Shown piece by piece: positions 1 to 7,405 of a stretch of DNA of 23,408 nucleotides; position 1 is the first letter of the stretch; every line of letters begins with the position of its first letter. Origin of the DNA: UBA57 sp013378375 (GTDB lineage: Archaea; Thermoproteota; Nitrososphaeria; Nitrososphaerales; UBA57); NCBI GenBank assembly GCA_013378375.1, contig JACAFT010000017.1, positions 1 to 23,408 of the forward strand, in the 5' to 3' direction. The translations under genes were made by a program, and so were the position numbers. The notes below the pieces were generated by a model, which did no database searches, was not told the DNA's origin, and saw nothing but the letters and a program-made list of their open reading frames with translations.

Positions 1-53
1 AAAAAATAGATCTTATGCCGATTTATCTGTAAATAACAATCCAAAACTTGTTT

Positions 54-536
54 CTAATACCTTTCCAATACTATCGAATTTTCAATTTGTTCTGATGGTA
101 TGTTCCAATATTTTTCAAGTAATGAAGTAGTTTCTTCTTCGTCGTGAAGAATGAAACCGAATTTCTCATAGAATCGAATTGCCCATTTAGCATCTCGCCA
201 AGTGCCCACCAATAAACGAGAATTTTGATTTTTATTTAACAGATATTCAAGCAATTTACTTCCAGTTCCTTTGCCCTGATAGGCCGTTAAAGTGTAAGCA
301 TGTCTTATTAGAACAACATCCTTTATTTCCTGAAATCCTATAACTCCGATCAATTCATCATTATCAGAATATCCAAACATCCTAACTCCATCATGAAATT
401 CACCCAATAGTTCTCTTTCTGACATGTAGGGTTCATGCCAGCAATTATCGGGTATAACGTTTTTGTATTTTATAGCAGCGTCATTGATGACATAGAGAAT
501 TTTCGAACAATCACTTTTTGAATATTCGTTTATCAT
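54..536 (-). CDS. GNAT-family N-acetyltransferase
   Basis: A 160-residue protein of normal length for a single-domain GNAT enzyme, which would transfer an acetyl group from acetyl-CoA to an amine in the cytoplasm. The acetyl-CoA pyrophosphate-binding loop is seen as Q87-G-K-G-T-G92 (family pattern Q/R-x-x-G-x-G/A), followed by the helix SKLLEYLL. The later AIRFYEKFGF (about 119-128) is the usual motif B, where the tyrosine often acts as general acid. The ATG start lies 6 nt after the stop of the upstream membrane-protein gene, so the two are probably co-transcribed. The substrate cannot be told from sequence; ribosomal-protein, small-molecule and antibiotic acetylation are all possible. Family call is firm, function open. 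Confidence 0.85.
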   Translation of the reverse strand: MINEYSKSDCSKILYVINDAAIKYKNVIPDNCWHEPYMSERELLGEFHDGVRMFGYSDNDELIGVIGFQEIKDVVLIRHAYTLTAYQGKGTGSKLLEYLLNKNQNSRLLVGTWRDAKWAIRFYEKFGFILHDEEETTSLLEKYWNIPSEQIENSIVLERY

Positions 537-542
537 TAGAAA

Positions 543-1067
543 CTATTCACGAATATACATCAACCGAAGGTTCTGTTCTTTGGTAGTCTCTCCAGATTTC
601 AAATCTATAGTTCCTTCCACCATCCACCAATTCCTTTCTTCGAGAAACTTACCTTCTGACAAATTTACATTTGTAGATGATTTGAGTGTCTTTGAACCAT
701 CTGCCTCAAGTGAGTCGTCAGCTATTACTAGTTCTGCGACATGCTTGTACTCGACCCCATTTCCAAGAAACAAGTCAATATTTCCATTCGCGAAATCAAT
801 AGGAATCGAATTTGTATTCTTTACACTAATTATCAATTCGATATAATACCCATCAGAATTCTTATTAAAATTACCTTCTTCCAAAACCCATATCAGACTT
901 TTGATATCTACTAGATCTTTCATAACAGCCTCAGGTTCTACTTCAACTTCAAGAACCTCTACTTCTTCAATAGTTTCTTCAACAGGATTAAGTCCAAATA
1001 TTAACACATATGCTAAAACAGATACAAGTACAAACGCCAGAACTAAAGAAGGTTTAGGAGTTTTCAA
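543..1067 (-). CDS. Small membrane-anchored protein with LEA14-like or Ig-like outer domain
   Basis: I do not recognise a named family with certainty. The 174 residues begin with one hydrophobic helix (about 7-26), followed by an acidic V/E-rich linker (about 28-47) and a beta-rich domain to the C-terminus. The stretch IELIISVKNTNSIPIDF (about 76-92), with KNTNS where LEA14-type folds have a V/K-N-x-N turn, suggests a LEA14 or FxLYD-like immunoglobulin fold facing outside. The start is TTG, directly after an in-frame TGA. The next methionine (residue 49) would remove the membrane anchor, so TTG is preferred. It lies 61 nt after ATPase subunit I and 6 nt before the GNAT gene. The V/E linker resembles, on a smaller scale, the stalk of PQQ protein 2. 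Confidence 0.6.
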   Translation of the reverse strand: MKTPKPSLVLAFVLVSVLAYVLIFGLNPVEETIEEVEVLEVEVEPEAVMKDLVDIKSLIWVLEEGNFNKNSDGYYIELIISVKNTNSIPIDFANGNIDLFLGNGVEYKHVAELVIADDSLEADGSKTLKSSTNVNLSEGKFLEERNWWMVEGTIDLKSGETTKEQNLRLMYIRE

Positions 1068-1128
1068 TCAGAGTTCACAACATAACTGGTAAATTATAGG
1101 AAAAAAGTATTTCGTAGTTCGAGTTAAA

Positions 1129-3270
1129 TTATTTCCATTTTAGACGTGTTCGCAGCATCATGTTATATGAAGGAGAACCAGGAAATGATTTAAATGCTTG
1201 GCCAGAACCAGAATAGAATTTACTGAACCATTCATAAAGATGCAACCTGAGATTTTGAATATATACAATCATTCCTTCAAGTAAAATAACAACAATATTT
1301 AAAATAATAAACATAGGAATAGCAACAAGCATTGGAAGGTCCAAAGCAAGATTTACAACAATCAATAATGAAGAATGAACTGTTAATAAAATAGCCAATC
1401 GAGTATAACTCAAGATATTTGAAAGTGAACCTGCGATTTTTTCTATACCTCCATCGATTAAACCAACCAACATAGCCATAGGAATATTTTCTTTAGGCAC
1501 TCGTCCAGTAACAATCAATATAGGTTTGCCAATTACTAAAACAAAAAGTCCAAAAAGCAAAGCAGTAGTAGAATATAACGAAACAGTAGAAATAGGAACA
1601 GTCAAATAAGAAGTCATAGATGGCAAAAATCTTTCGGTAATAAAGAATAAAGGAGCTTCCCTCTGTGAAGTGAATAATTGATCAATTTTAAATCCAGTGC
1701 CAACAAATGAAAACATAAGGAATACAAAACTAGCAAACATTAAGAATACAGGTATAGTTTCCGCAAAAAGTTCGTCATACTCTTTATTTTTTGCAGTATT
1801 ATAGATAGAAATAAGATTTCCAAGAGCTAAATGTATAATTCCCATAATAACTGAGATTTTAAGAAATGTACGTAAGGCACTAATTTCAATTGACGCCAAA
1901 TGACCTTCGCTACGATGGATAAAATGTATAATAGGATGTTCGATAAATTCTAAATGTCTAATTGATTCAATAGGAATAAACTTGTGTAATTCAATCCCAA
2001 ATGCCTCCCCTATAAGAACACCAAAGAAAATTGCAACAAGTCCAGAAATCGCAAAGACTTGCCCCCATGGTTTAAAGAAAGGCGCTTTTCTATATAACAA
2101 AAACAATCCAAATAATAATAAAACTAAACCATGTCCAACATCTCCAAACATCATACCATAAAATATTGGAAAAGTAAAAGTAATCAAAGTAGTTGGATCA
2201 AGTTCCCCATAACTAGGAGGACCTTGGTTCAATGTGACAGATTTAAACGAATTTGTAATACTAGGATTTTTCATTAATACAGGAGCTTTATCATGATATT
2301 CATTATGATGATCATGTGGATCAACATCATCAAAAATTACAATATAATCATTAAATGAACTATTAAATTGAGATTTTAAATTGTGAGGAATAAAACCATT
2401 AATTATAGCAAAGTGTTTCAAATCTCCTGTTTTTTTAACTAATTCACAAGAATCATACAAGGTCCTCGACAATTCAAAATATGACAATATATCATTTTCA
2501 TGTTCTTTGATCAGAGATTCTATCTCTTGATTAAGAACTGATTGAGATTTGCGTTTATCATTAAGAGAATTTTGAAGAAGAGTATTTGCTTCAAATGGAT
2601 TTTGTGGCAAATCTTCAGGAATTGTAAAACTTTCTGTTTCAAATAAACGTAACACTTTATCAATTTTATCAGCTTCTAATTTTTTAACTGCAATTAAAAT
2701 AAGTGATCTTTTATCTGTAAGTGGAGAAGTAACAAAAACGACGTCATCAAAACTTTTCTGTATTTCAAGAACATCTTTGGTATAACAAAAACTAAGATTA
2801 ATTGAAAATTGATTAGAATTAGAAATATCTTCAATATTTATCGAATATTCGGATAATAATTTGATTATTTCTAAATTAGCCTCATCTGCAGATATATCAT
2901 CATTTAATGAATGTAATTGTTGGATTTTTTCACTAATAGAATCAACAACAGGACTAGCTTTTGTTTCAAGAATATTCAAAATATCTTTCCATTGATTCAA
3001 TTCAACAGTTTCAGGTGAAATATTATAACCTGATTTTAAAACATCCATTACGCCAGGAGTGATTTTTAATTTTAATTCTTTGATTAATTCTGATATTTGA
3101 ATATAGATTTTAAAAGATCGCCTAGAATAATCATCCAATAATTGATCATAATTACTAGAATCAGGTTGTTCGGCGTGAAAATAATCAAACTTGGATAATT
3201 CTTCCATTGCATGTGATAAATTAATCCTGGGAAGTACAAGAGATATTTTAGTTACTTTAGAAACACCCAA
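1129..3270 (-). CDS. atpI: A/V-type ATP synthase subunit I (subunit a)
   Basis: A 713-residue homologue of the V-ATPase 116-kDa subunit, the membrane stator that forms the ion half-channels beside the rotating c-ring. Residues 1-350 are the soluble arm. The membrane half starts with the family signature FPIFYGMMFGDVGHG (about 367-381). The essential arginine of the channel is seen in SYTRL (R624, matching yeast Vph1 R735), and a second conserved arginine in QNLRLHLYEWFSKFY (R675, near yeast R799). The C-terminus is complete. The start is TTG: an in-frame TGA precedes it immediately, and a GGTGA ribosome site (3276-3280) lies 5 nt upstream. No other ATPase gene is in the window. It follows the PQQ protein 1 gene by 62 nt and may share its transcript. 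Confidence 0.93.
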   Translation of the reverse strand: MGVSKVTKISLVLPRINLSHAMEELSKFDYFHAEQPDSSNYDQLLDDYSRRSFKIYIQISELIKELKLKITPGVMDVLKSGYNISPETVELNQWKDILNILETKASPVVDSISEKIQQLHSLNDDISADEANLEIIKLLSEYSINIEDISNSNQFSINLSFCYTKDVLEIQKSFDDVVFVTSPLTDKRSLILIAVKKLEADKIDKVLRLFETESFTIPEDLPQNPFEANTLLQNSLNDKRKSQSVLNQEIESLIKEHENDILSYFELSRTLYDSCELVKKTGDLKHFAIINGFIPHNLKSQFNSSFNDYIVIFDDVDPHDHHNEYHDKAPVLMKNPSITNSFKSVTLNQGPPSYGELDPTTLITFTFPIFYGMMFGDVGHGLVLLLFGLFLLYRKAPFFKPWGQVFAISGLVAIFFGVLIGEAFGIELHKFIPIESIRHLEFIEHPIIHFIHRSEGHLASIEISALRTFLKISVIMGIIHLALGNLISIYNTAKNKEYDELFAETIPVFLMFASFVFLMFSFVGTGFKIDQLFTSQREAPLFFITERFLPSMTSYLTVPISTVSLYSTTALLFGLFVLVIGKPILIVTGRVPKENIPMAMLVGLIDGGIEKIAGSLSNILSYTRLAILLTVHSSLLIVVNLALDLPMLVAIPMFIILNIVVILLEGMIVYIQNLRLHLYEWFSKFYSGSGQAFKSFPGSPSYNMMLRTRLKWK

Positions 3271-3332
3271 TCATTTCACCAGATATTAAAGGCATAAACT
3301 TTACTTTATTATAAAGCATTCTCAACGATTAA

Positions 3333-5315
3333 TTATTTTTTAACAATACTAATAATTCTTGATGGTCCAAATGACGCAATAATAAACACAATTACAATTA
3401 GAATAATAACCGGAAGAACAACATTCAAAGGCAATTCAGCTTGTTCTTCTGCTTCAATTTCCTCTAGGGGCTCAGAGTCAATAGGAACCATCGGTCCACC
3501 ACGAATATGTGAAGCTACAAAAACACCTGAAACAGGTTGTCCAAATCTTTCAGGTAAACCACCAACAGTTTGGAATAGAAATTGTTCACCAGAAGCTGCA
3601 GAACCTATAGTAGGACTAGTTCCCAGACTTGCACCAATGAATTTATTGAATACTAATTCTCCTGTTTGTTCATCAAGTGCATTAATACTTCCATCTAAAG
3701 ATGAAAAGATAACCATTTCTCCAGAAGCAATTAATCCACCACGATGTGCATCGTCAACATCAAAAGTCCACTCAACAGAACCATCAATAATATTAACGGC
3801 ATACAATGTTGAATTTTTTGGCATTACGTGATCTTTACGGAATTCTTCAGGAATGTCGTCTTGAACTCTTTGATATGCCTGTACAGATTTTGGCAATTCA
3901 GTTCTCGTATAAGCACCAAATGATTGAAGGTCATTTTCAGAATTAGGTTCAGGTACAACATAATCACAATAATTAGTTGTCATATAGAATATCTTTCCAT
4001 ATGCAAGAGCAATGTTCCCTCCAGTAGCTCCTGTAATTCCAGGGCATTGCCAATACGAATTTGTAGAAGGTTCAGTAGGCCATTTTTTATTCAAGTCAGT
4101 AACAGGATTTAGAGAATTATCTACACCACCAACATATTTAATATTTGGAGGTAAGAAAGACCAAATTAGTTCTCCATCTGAAGCATCAAGAGCTAGTAAC
4201 CGTCCATCGTCACAAGCTTTGAAAAGAACTTTCCTGTCGTCAACTTCACCAAGTACTGTATTCCAATTACAGCCATGACCAAACAAATCATGAGAGGATG
4301 TTTGATAATACCAAAGCAATTCTCCAGTAGTAATATCAAGAGCAAGAATAGATGAAGAAAATAAATTAGGTCCTGGTCGATTTGCAGCATTATAATAAGG
4401 ACCTGGTGCAGAAGTTCCAACATAAACTATGCCATTTTCTTCGTCAATTGCCCATTGTCCAGTTGCAATACCAACACCGACATTTTTGGCATCACCCCAA
4501 TCATCAGGAGTAGGATCTACATTTCCCAAACCTTTGTATTTCATAGCCCAATCCTGTTCACCGCCAGAGGGAGGCATTAAGTAAAATCTCCACAACAAAT
4601 CACCACTATCAACATCAAAACCAGCGATATAACCACGTCCTGATTCAGCTTTTCCACTAACAGAAGTTCCTGTTACAAGAATTCGTGATTCAGAGTCAAC
4701 TACAGGACTACTGTATAACTGACCAGTATAATAACCACCATTACCTTCAATTGCATCACACATCTGACCTCTTGTCAATTCACCACGAAAACCAGGGGAA
4801 CCGGTCATTAGATCTAAAAATACCATTCCACAATCAGGTGTTGGAAAAATTATATTATTTTCAAAAATTGTTGCTTCCTCAAGAATTCCAGAATCAAAAG
4901 TACTAATTCTTGGATAATCCTCAGTAACTTTAGTCATGTTGATTGGATATGCATAACCCCAAAGAGGAAGTCCAGTTCCGACATTATGAACAAAGACCAT
5001 ATTGAAATTAGTCGTCATATAAACAAGTCCATTTGCAACCAATGGCCTAGCCCTCATTCCAGGATGTAATTCCAAACCTGTTTGTATAGGAGGTATAATA
5101 AAGGCATTGGTCCACTCATCAACGAGAAAAGGCAGAGTTTCTTTAGTAATTTGATTTTGAGGATTGTAATTTGTTTGTTTTACGTCGTAATTACTTTTAG
5201 ACCAAGCAAAGCCACGATCTTTTTGATTTTGAGCATCGACATAAGTAATCACCATGCTAGAAGAAAGAAGAACGAATAAAAGGAAGAAAATAATGTATTT
5301 ATTAGCAATATTCAA
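3333..5315 (-). CDS. Membrane-anchored PQQ-type beta-propeller protein 1 (active-site residues lost)
   Basis: A 660-residue quinoprotein-dehydrogenase homologue. A signal peptide (about 1-28, cut probably after VDA) leads to an eight-bladed-propeller-like body with tryptophan-docking repeats such as DSGDLLW, TTGELLWYY, SDGELIW and DGSVEW. A Glu-rich linker and a C-terminal helix (about 630-648) anchor it with the propeller outside. Family enzymes oxidise alcohols or sugars with PQQ. Here the catalytic-loop equivalent reads HDLFGHGC (342-349): the Asp of W-D-x-D is Gly346 and the second is Gly348. The metal-binding Asn position (GTSAPGPY, 301-308) is Ala; a Glu (E224) remains near the Glu-ligand position. 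It may therefore be non-catalytic or use unusual chemistry. The TTG start is followed by a full signal peptide; the next Met is inside it. Confidence 0.85.
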   Translation of the reverse strand: MNIANKYIIFFLLFVLLSSSMVITYVDAQNQKDRGFAWSKSNYDVKQTNYNPQNQITKETLPFLVDEWTNAFIIPPIQTGLELHPGMRARPLVANGLVYMTTNFNMVFVHNVGTGLPLWGYAYPINMTKVTEDYPRISTFDSGILEEATIFENNIIFPTPDCGMVFLDLMTGSPGFRGELTRGQMCDAIEGNGGYYTGQLYSSPVVDSESRILVTGTSVSGKAESGRGYIAGFDVDSGDLLWRFYLMPPSGGEQDWAMKYKGLGNVDPTPDDWGDAKNVGVGIATGQWAIDEENGIVYVGTSAPGPYYNAANRPGPNLFSSSILALDITTGELLWYYQTSSHDLFGHGCNWNTVLGEVDDRKVLFKACDDGRLLALDASDGELIWSFLPPNIKYVGGVDNSLNPVTDLNKKWPTEPSTNSYWQCPGITGATGGNIALAYGKIFYMTTNYCDYVVPEPNSENDLQSFGAYTRTELPKSVQAYQRVQDDIPEEFRKDHVMPKNSTLYAVNIIDGSVEWTFDVDDAHRGGLIASGEMVIFSSLDGSINALDEQTGELVFNKFIGASLGTSPTIGSAASGEQFLFQTVGGLPERFGQPVSGVFVASHIRGGPMVPIDSEPLEEIEAEEQAELPLNVVLPVIILIVIVFIIASFGPSRIISIVKK

Positions 5316-5338
5316 GTTGTTATATCTAAAAGTATAAG

Positions 5339-5347
5339 TTATTTAAA
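5339..5347 (-). promoter_or_regulatory. Putative TATA box of PQQ protein 1
   Basis: On the minus strand this reads TTTAAATAA and is centred about 28 nt before the TTG start at 5315. That spacing fits an archaeal promoter giving a leaderless or nearly leaderless transcript. No good ribosome site lies between box and start. AT-rich background makes any single box uncertain. Confidence 0.4.
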
Positions 5348-5354
5348 CATTAAT

Positions 5355-5392
5355 AAAAATCTTGGAATAATTATTAGTATTAAGATCAAGAT
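5355..5392 (-). terminator. Weak hairpin plus T-run behind tbp
   Basis: Downstream of the tbp stop on the minus strand, a 6-bp inverted repeat (ATCTTG at 5387-5392 pairing with CAAGAT at 5359-5364) is followed at once by a run of about five T. The loop is long (22 nt) and the stem short, so hairpin formation is doubtful. The T-run alone could serve archaeal U-tract termination. It would separate tbp from the PQQ protein 1 gene. Confidence 0.3.
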
Positions 5393-5407
5393 ATGAAACT
5401 TTTTGTT

Positions 5408-6001
5408 TCAACTGGATGAATATATCATTAAATCAAGTTTTTCAAGATGTGTATGTAGTTTTTTTACAGCAGAGTATATATCTTTCTCTTGTTTGGTACC
5501 TGTACAAACAAGTTTACCACTAGAAAAAATTAGAAATACAGCTTTTGGCTCTTCTGCTCTCAATATTACACCAGGAAACTGTTCAGGTTCGTACATTGAA
5601 CGAGGTAATTGTCTTGCAACTTCCTCGAGATCAATTTGACCACCAAGATCAACAGATGCTACAATATTTTGTACTTCGCATATTGGCTTGCGTTTAATCT
5701 TAATTCCACCTTTCTTTAAAACCTTTACCACTTTATTAATAGCAATAACTGCCATTTCCTCAGAACGAGAACCAGTACAAACCATTTTTCCAGTTCGAAA
5801 TATAAGTGTAGAAGTTTTAGGAGAAGGTAATCTAAAAACTAGACCAGGAAAGCGATCTGGATTATACTCAGTTTCTTCAAAATTATCTTTAATTTCAACA
5901 AGATCAATACTTTGACTTAAATTTCCTGTTGCAACAACATTTTCCACACTAATAACAGATTTAGTCTTTGGCAAAATCGATATGTTTACACAGTTACCCA
6001 T
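5408..6001 (-). CDS. tbp: TATA-box-binding protein (TBP)
   Basis: A 197-residue archaeal TBP, the general transcription factor that binds promoter TATA boxes and recruits TFB and RNA polymerase. The saddle is made of two direct repeats about 91 residues apart. The repeats are easily seen: YNPDRFPGLVFRL...LIFRTGKMVCTG (46-77) and YEPEQFPGVILRA...LIFSSGKLVCTG (137-168). The four DNA-kinking phenylalanines match: F51 and F68 in repeat one, F142 and F159 in repeat two. Length is slightly above the usual 180-190 because of a short N-terminal extension. The ATG start has a TATA-like CTTTATT about 25 nt upstream. It is divergent from the DUF1512 gene across 99 nt. Confidence 0.97.
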   Translation of the reverse strand: MGNCVNISILPKTKSVISVENVVATGNLSQSIDLVEIKDNFEETEYNPDRFPGLVFRLPSPKTSTLIFRTGKMVCTGSRSEEMAVIAINKVVKVLKKGGIKIKRKPICEVQNIVASVDLGGQIDLEEVARQLPRSMYEPEQFPGVILRAEEPKAVFLIFSSGKLVCTGTKQEKDIYSAVKKLHTHLEKLDLMIYSSS

Positions 6002-6020
6002 ATAAAAAGTTTGAATAAAA

Positions 6021-6030
6021 CAATAAAGTT
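6021..6030 (-). promoter_or_regulatory. Putative TATA box of tbp
   Basis: Minus-strand AACTTTATTG is centred about 25 nt before the tbp ATG at 6001, consistent with a leaderless transcript. The intergenic region is very AT-rich and a second candidate (TTTTATTC at 6013-6020) lies closer. Confidence 0.35.
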
Positions 6031-6069
6031 AGAAAATATGCTCAGTATAGACAGAATTCAATACAATCC

Positions 6070-6078
6070 TTAAATTTA
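6070..6078 (+). promoter_or_regulatory. Putative TATA box of the DUF1512 gene
   Basis: TTAAATTTA is centred 27 nt before the ATG at 6101, the spacing expected for a leaderless archaeal transcript. It faces away from the tbp promoter in the same 99-nt divergent region. Confidence 0.45.
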
Positions 6079-6100
6079 CCTAGACACAAGAGAGACCATA

Positions 6101-7192
6101 ATGTTGATAATAGGAGGAGACACCGAATCAATAATAAGTATAATTTGGCTGCCATTATTTATGTTTCTAATTTTATATGGTCAAAAAATACAAATATTTT
6201 TAATGTTAAGAAATATAGGAAAAAATTTATCAAAACTTGAAAAAATGAATGTAGATTCAAAAAATAAAGTGTTAGGGAGTTTACTAGAATATGGAGGAGA
6301 TAAAGAATTTGTACAAAAAAGATTTGACAGAATATTACAATCATTTGTAATACCTCCCGTATCAATGGATCCAAAAGGAATTATTGATAAACTAGAACAT
6401 CTACTCAAAACAGAAGAAGATAATTTAGAAGATGAAGTAAAATTAATTACAAAAACTGCAGACGAAGTTCAAATAAGCATATTAATGAATCTAGTAGAAG
6501 TAGCACTTGGAATTAATTTAATGTACAAATATGTAAGACATTTTTACGTCAGTGGAAAAAAAACAGGAAGTCCACTTATAATAACACAAATTCAAATGAT
6601 TTTACATCAAATCATGGAACAAGCAGAAGCCTATCATGATGCAATTCCAGACTTGAAATCAGGAAAAACAATAGGCGACGGAATAGGACCTCTTATTGCG
6701 TCAAAATTAAGTGGAGAATCAGAAAGCAGAGAACTAGTTAAGAATACAATTGTAAATGAAATAACAATAGAAAATAGAAAAGCATATGTAGTAAAAGCAA
6801 AAGGACCCGGAGGAAATGTTGGAAAACCTGGTGAAGCCATAAAACAAATAGTAGAAAATAACAAAAACATATCATTAATTATTACAATTGATGCGGCATT
6901 AAAATTAGAAGGAGAAGAAACAGGAGAAATAGCCGAAGGAATTGGAGCTGCAATTGGAGGACCGGGAATTGAGAGATATAAAATTGAGGAAATTGCGACA
7001 AATAATAAAATTAAATATTTAGCACTTGTAACAAAAATGACTGAAAAAGAAGCAATTACAGAAATGAAAGAAGAAATAAAAAAATCTACAGATCTTTTAA
7101 TAGAAAAAGTTAAAGAAACAATTAATCAACATTCAGAAAATAATCAAAATATAATAATTGCTGGAATAGGAAATACTTTGGGCGTAAAATAA
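6101..7192 (+). CDS. DUF1512 family membrane protein
   Basis: A 363-residue protein matching, by recall, the archaeal DUF1512 family found in Thaumarchaeota and Crenarchaeota, whose function is unknown. One hydrophobic helix (about 11-35) at the N-terminus probably anchors a cytoplasmic body. Conserved-looking glycine-rich stretches are GDGIGPLIASKLSG (about 191-204), KGPGGNVGKPGEAIKQIVE (about 234-252) and the segment around GEIAEGIGAAIGGPGIERYK (about 277-296). The two latter stretches flank a hydrophobic strand with DAALKLEGEE. The ATG at 6101 is preceded by a well placed TATA-like box. The stop codon forms the left half of TAATTA, whose right half is the stop of the convergent 58-residue gene. 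The glycine loops hint at nucleotide or phosphate binding, which is only a guess. Confidence 0.85.
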   Translation: MLIIGGDTESIISIIWLPLFMFLILYGQKIQIFLMLRNIGKNLSKLEKMNVDSKNKVLGSLLEYGGDKEFVQKRFDRILQSFVIPPVSMDPKGIIDKLEHLLKTEEDNLEDEVKLITKTADEVQISILMNLVEVALGINLMYKYVRHFYVSGKKTGSPLIITQIQMILHQIMEQAEAYHDAIPDLKSGKTIGDGIGPLIASKLSGESESRELVKNTIVNEITIENRKAYVVKAKGPGGNVGKPGEAIKQIVENNKNISLIITIDAALKLEGEETGEIAEGIGAAIGGPGIERYKIEEIATNNKIKYLALVTKMTEKEAITEMKEEIKKSTDLLIEKVKETINQHSENNQNIIIAGIGNTLGVK

Positions 7193-7369
7193 TTAGCTGA
7201 GTATATCAGATATACCAAGCGCTAAAAATAAATATGAAAAAAATACAATAAAAAATGCAGAAATCAAATCAATAATATTTGCATCAGGAATATTAATGAT
7301 TAGAAAACCAGGTGCAATTATTATAAGAATAAGAGATGCAATAAAGTAATACAGAGATTTTCTATTCAC
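7193..7369 (-). CDS. 58-residue two-helix membrane protein, last gene of the gat run
   Basis: Read by hand from the minus strand: a GTG start at 7369 and TAA at 7195-7193 give 58 residues beginning MNRKSLYYFIASLILIIIAP. Two hydrophobic segments (about 6-26 and 35-53) are joined by a short loop around NIPDAN, so it would be a small double-spanning membrane protein. I recognise no family. It begins 36 nt after the gatB stop and fills almost the whole space to the DUF1512 stop. A stop codon lies five codons upstream and no ATG is available, so GTG is the only standard start. The uninterrupted hydrophobic reading frame in a place otherwise empty is the main support; no clear ribosome site is visible. 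Confidence 0.55.
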   Translation of the reverse strand: MNRKSLYYFIASLILIIIAPGFLIINIPDANIIDLISAFFIVFFSYLFLALGISDILS

Positions 7370-7405
7370 AATATTATAATTAAATTATAATTATTAATAT
7401 TTTTA

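Noticed and set aside
1..53. Possible minus-strand frame running off the left edge
   Set aside because: A TTG-started frame is open for only about 14 codons to the edge, with no ribosome site or recognisable residues. Too little to call.
1103..1108. T6 run on the minus strand after the ATPase subunit I stop as a terminator
   Set aside because: It is a short run in AT-rich sequence without a convincing stem, and a gene starts 36 nt later on the same strand.
7201..7215. Perfect 15-nt dyad GTATATC-A-GATATAC just after the DUF1512 stop
   Set aside because: As a hairpin it would have only about 5 bp, and it lies within the coding end of the small membrane protein. In such AT-rich DNA it may be chance; no operator or terminator can be claimed.
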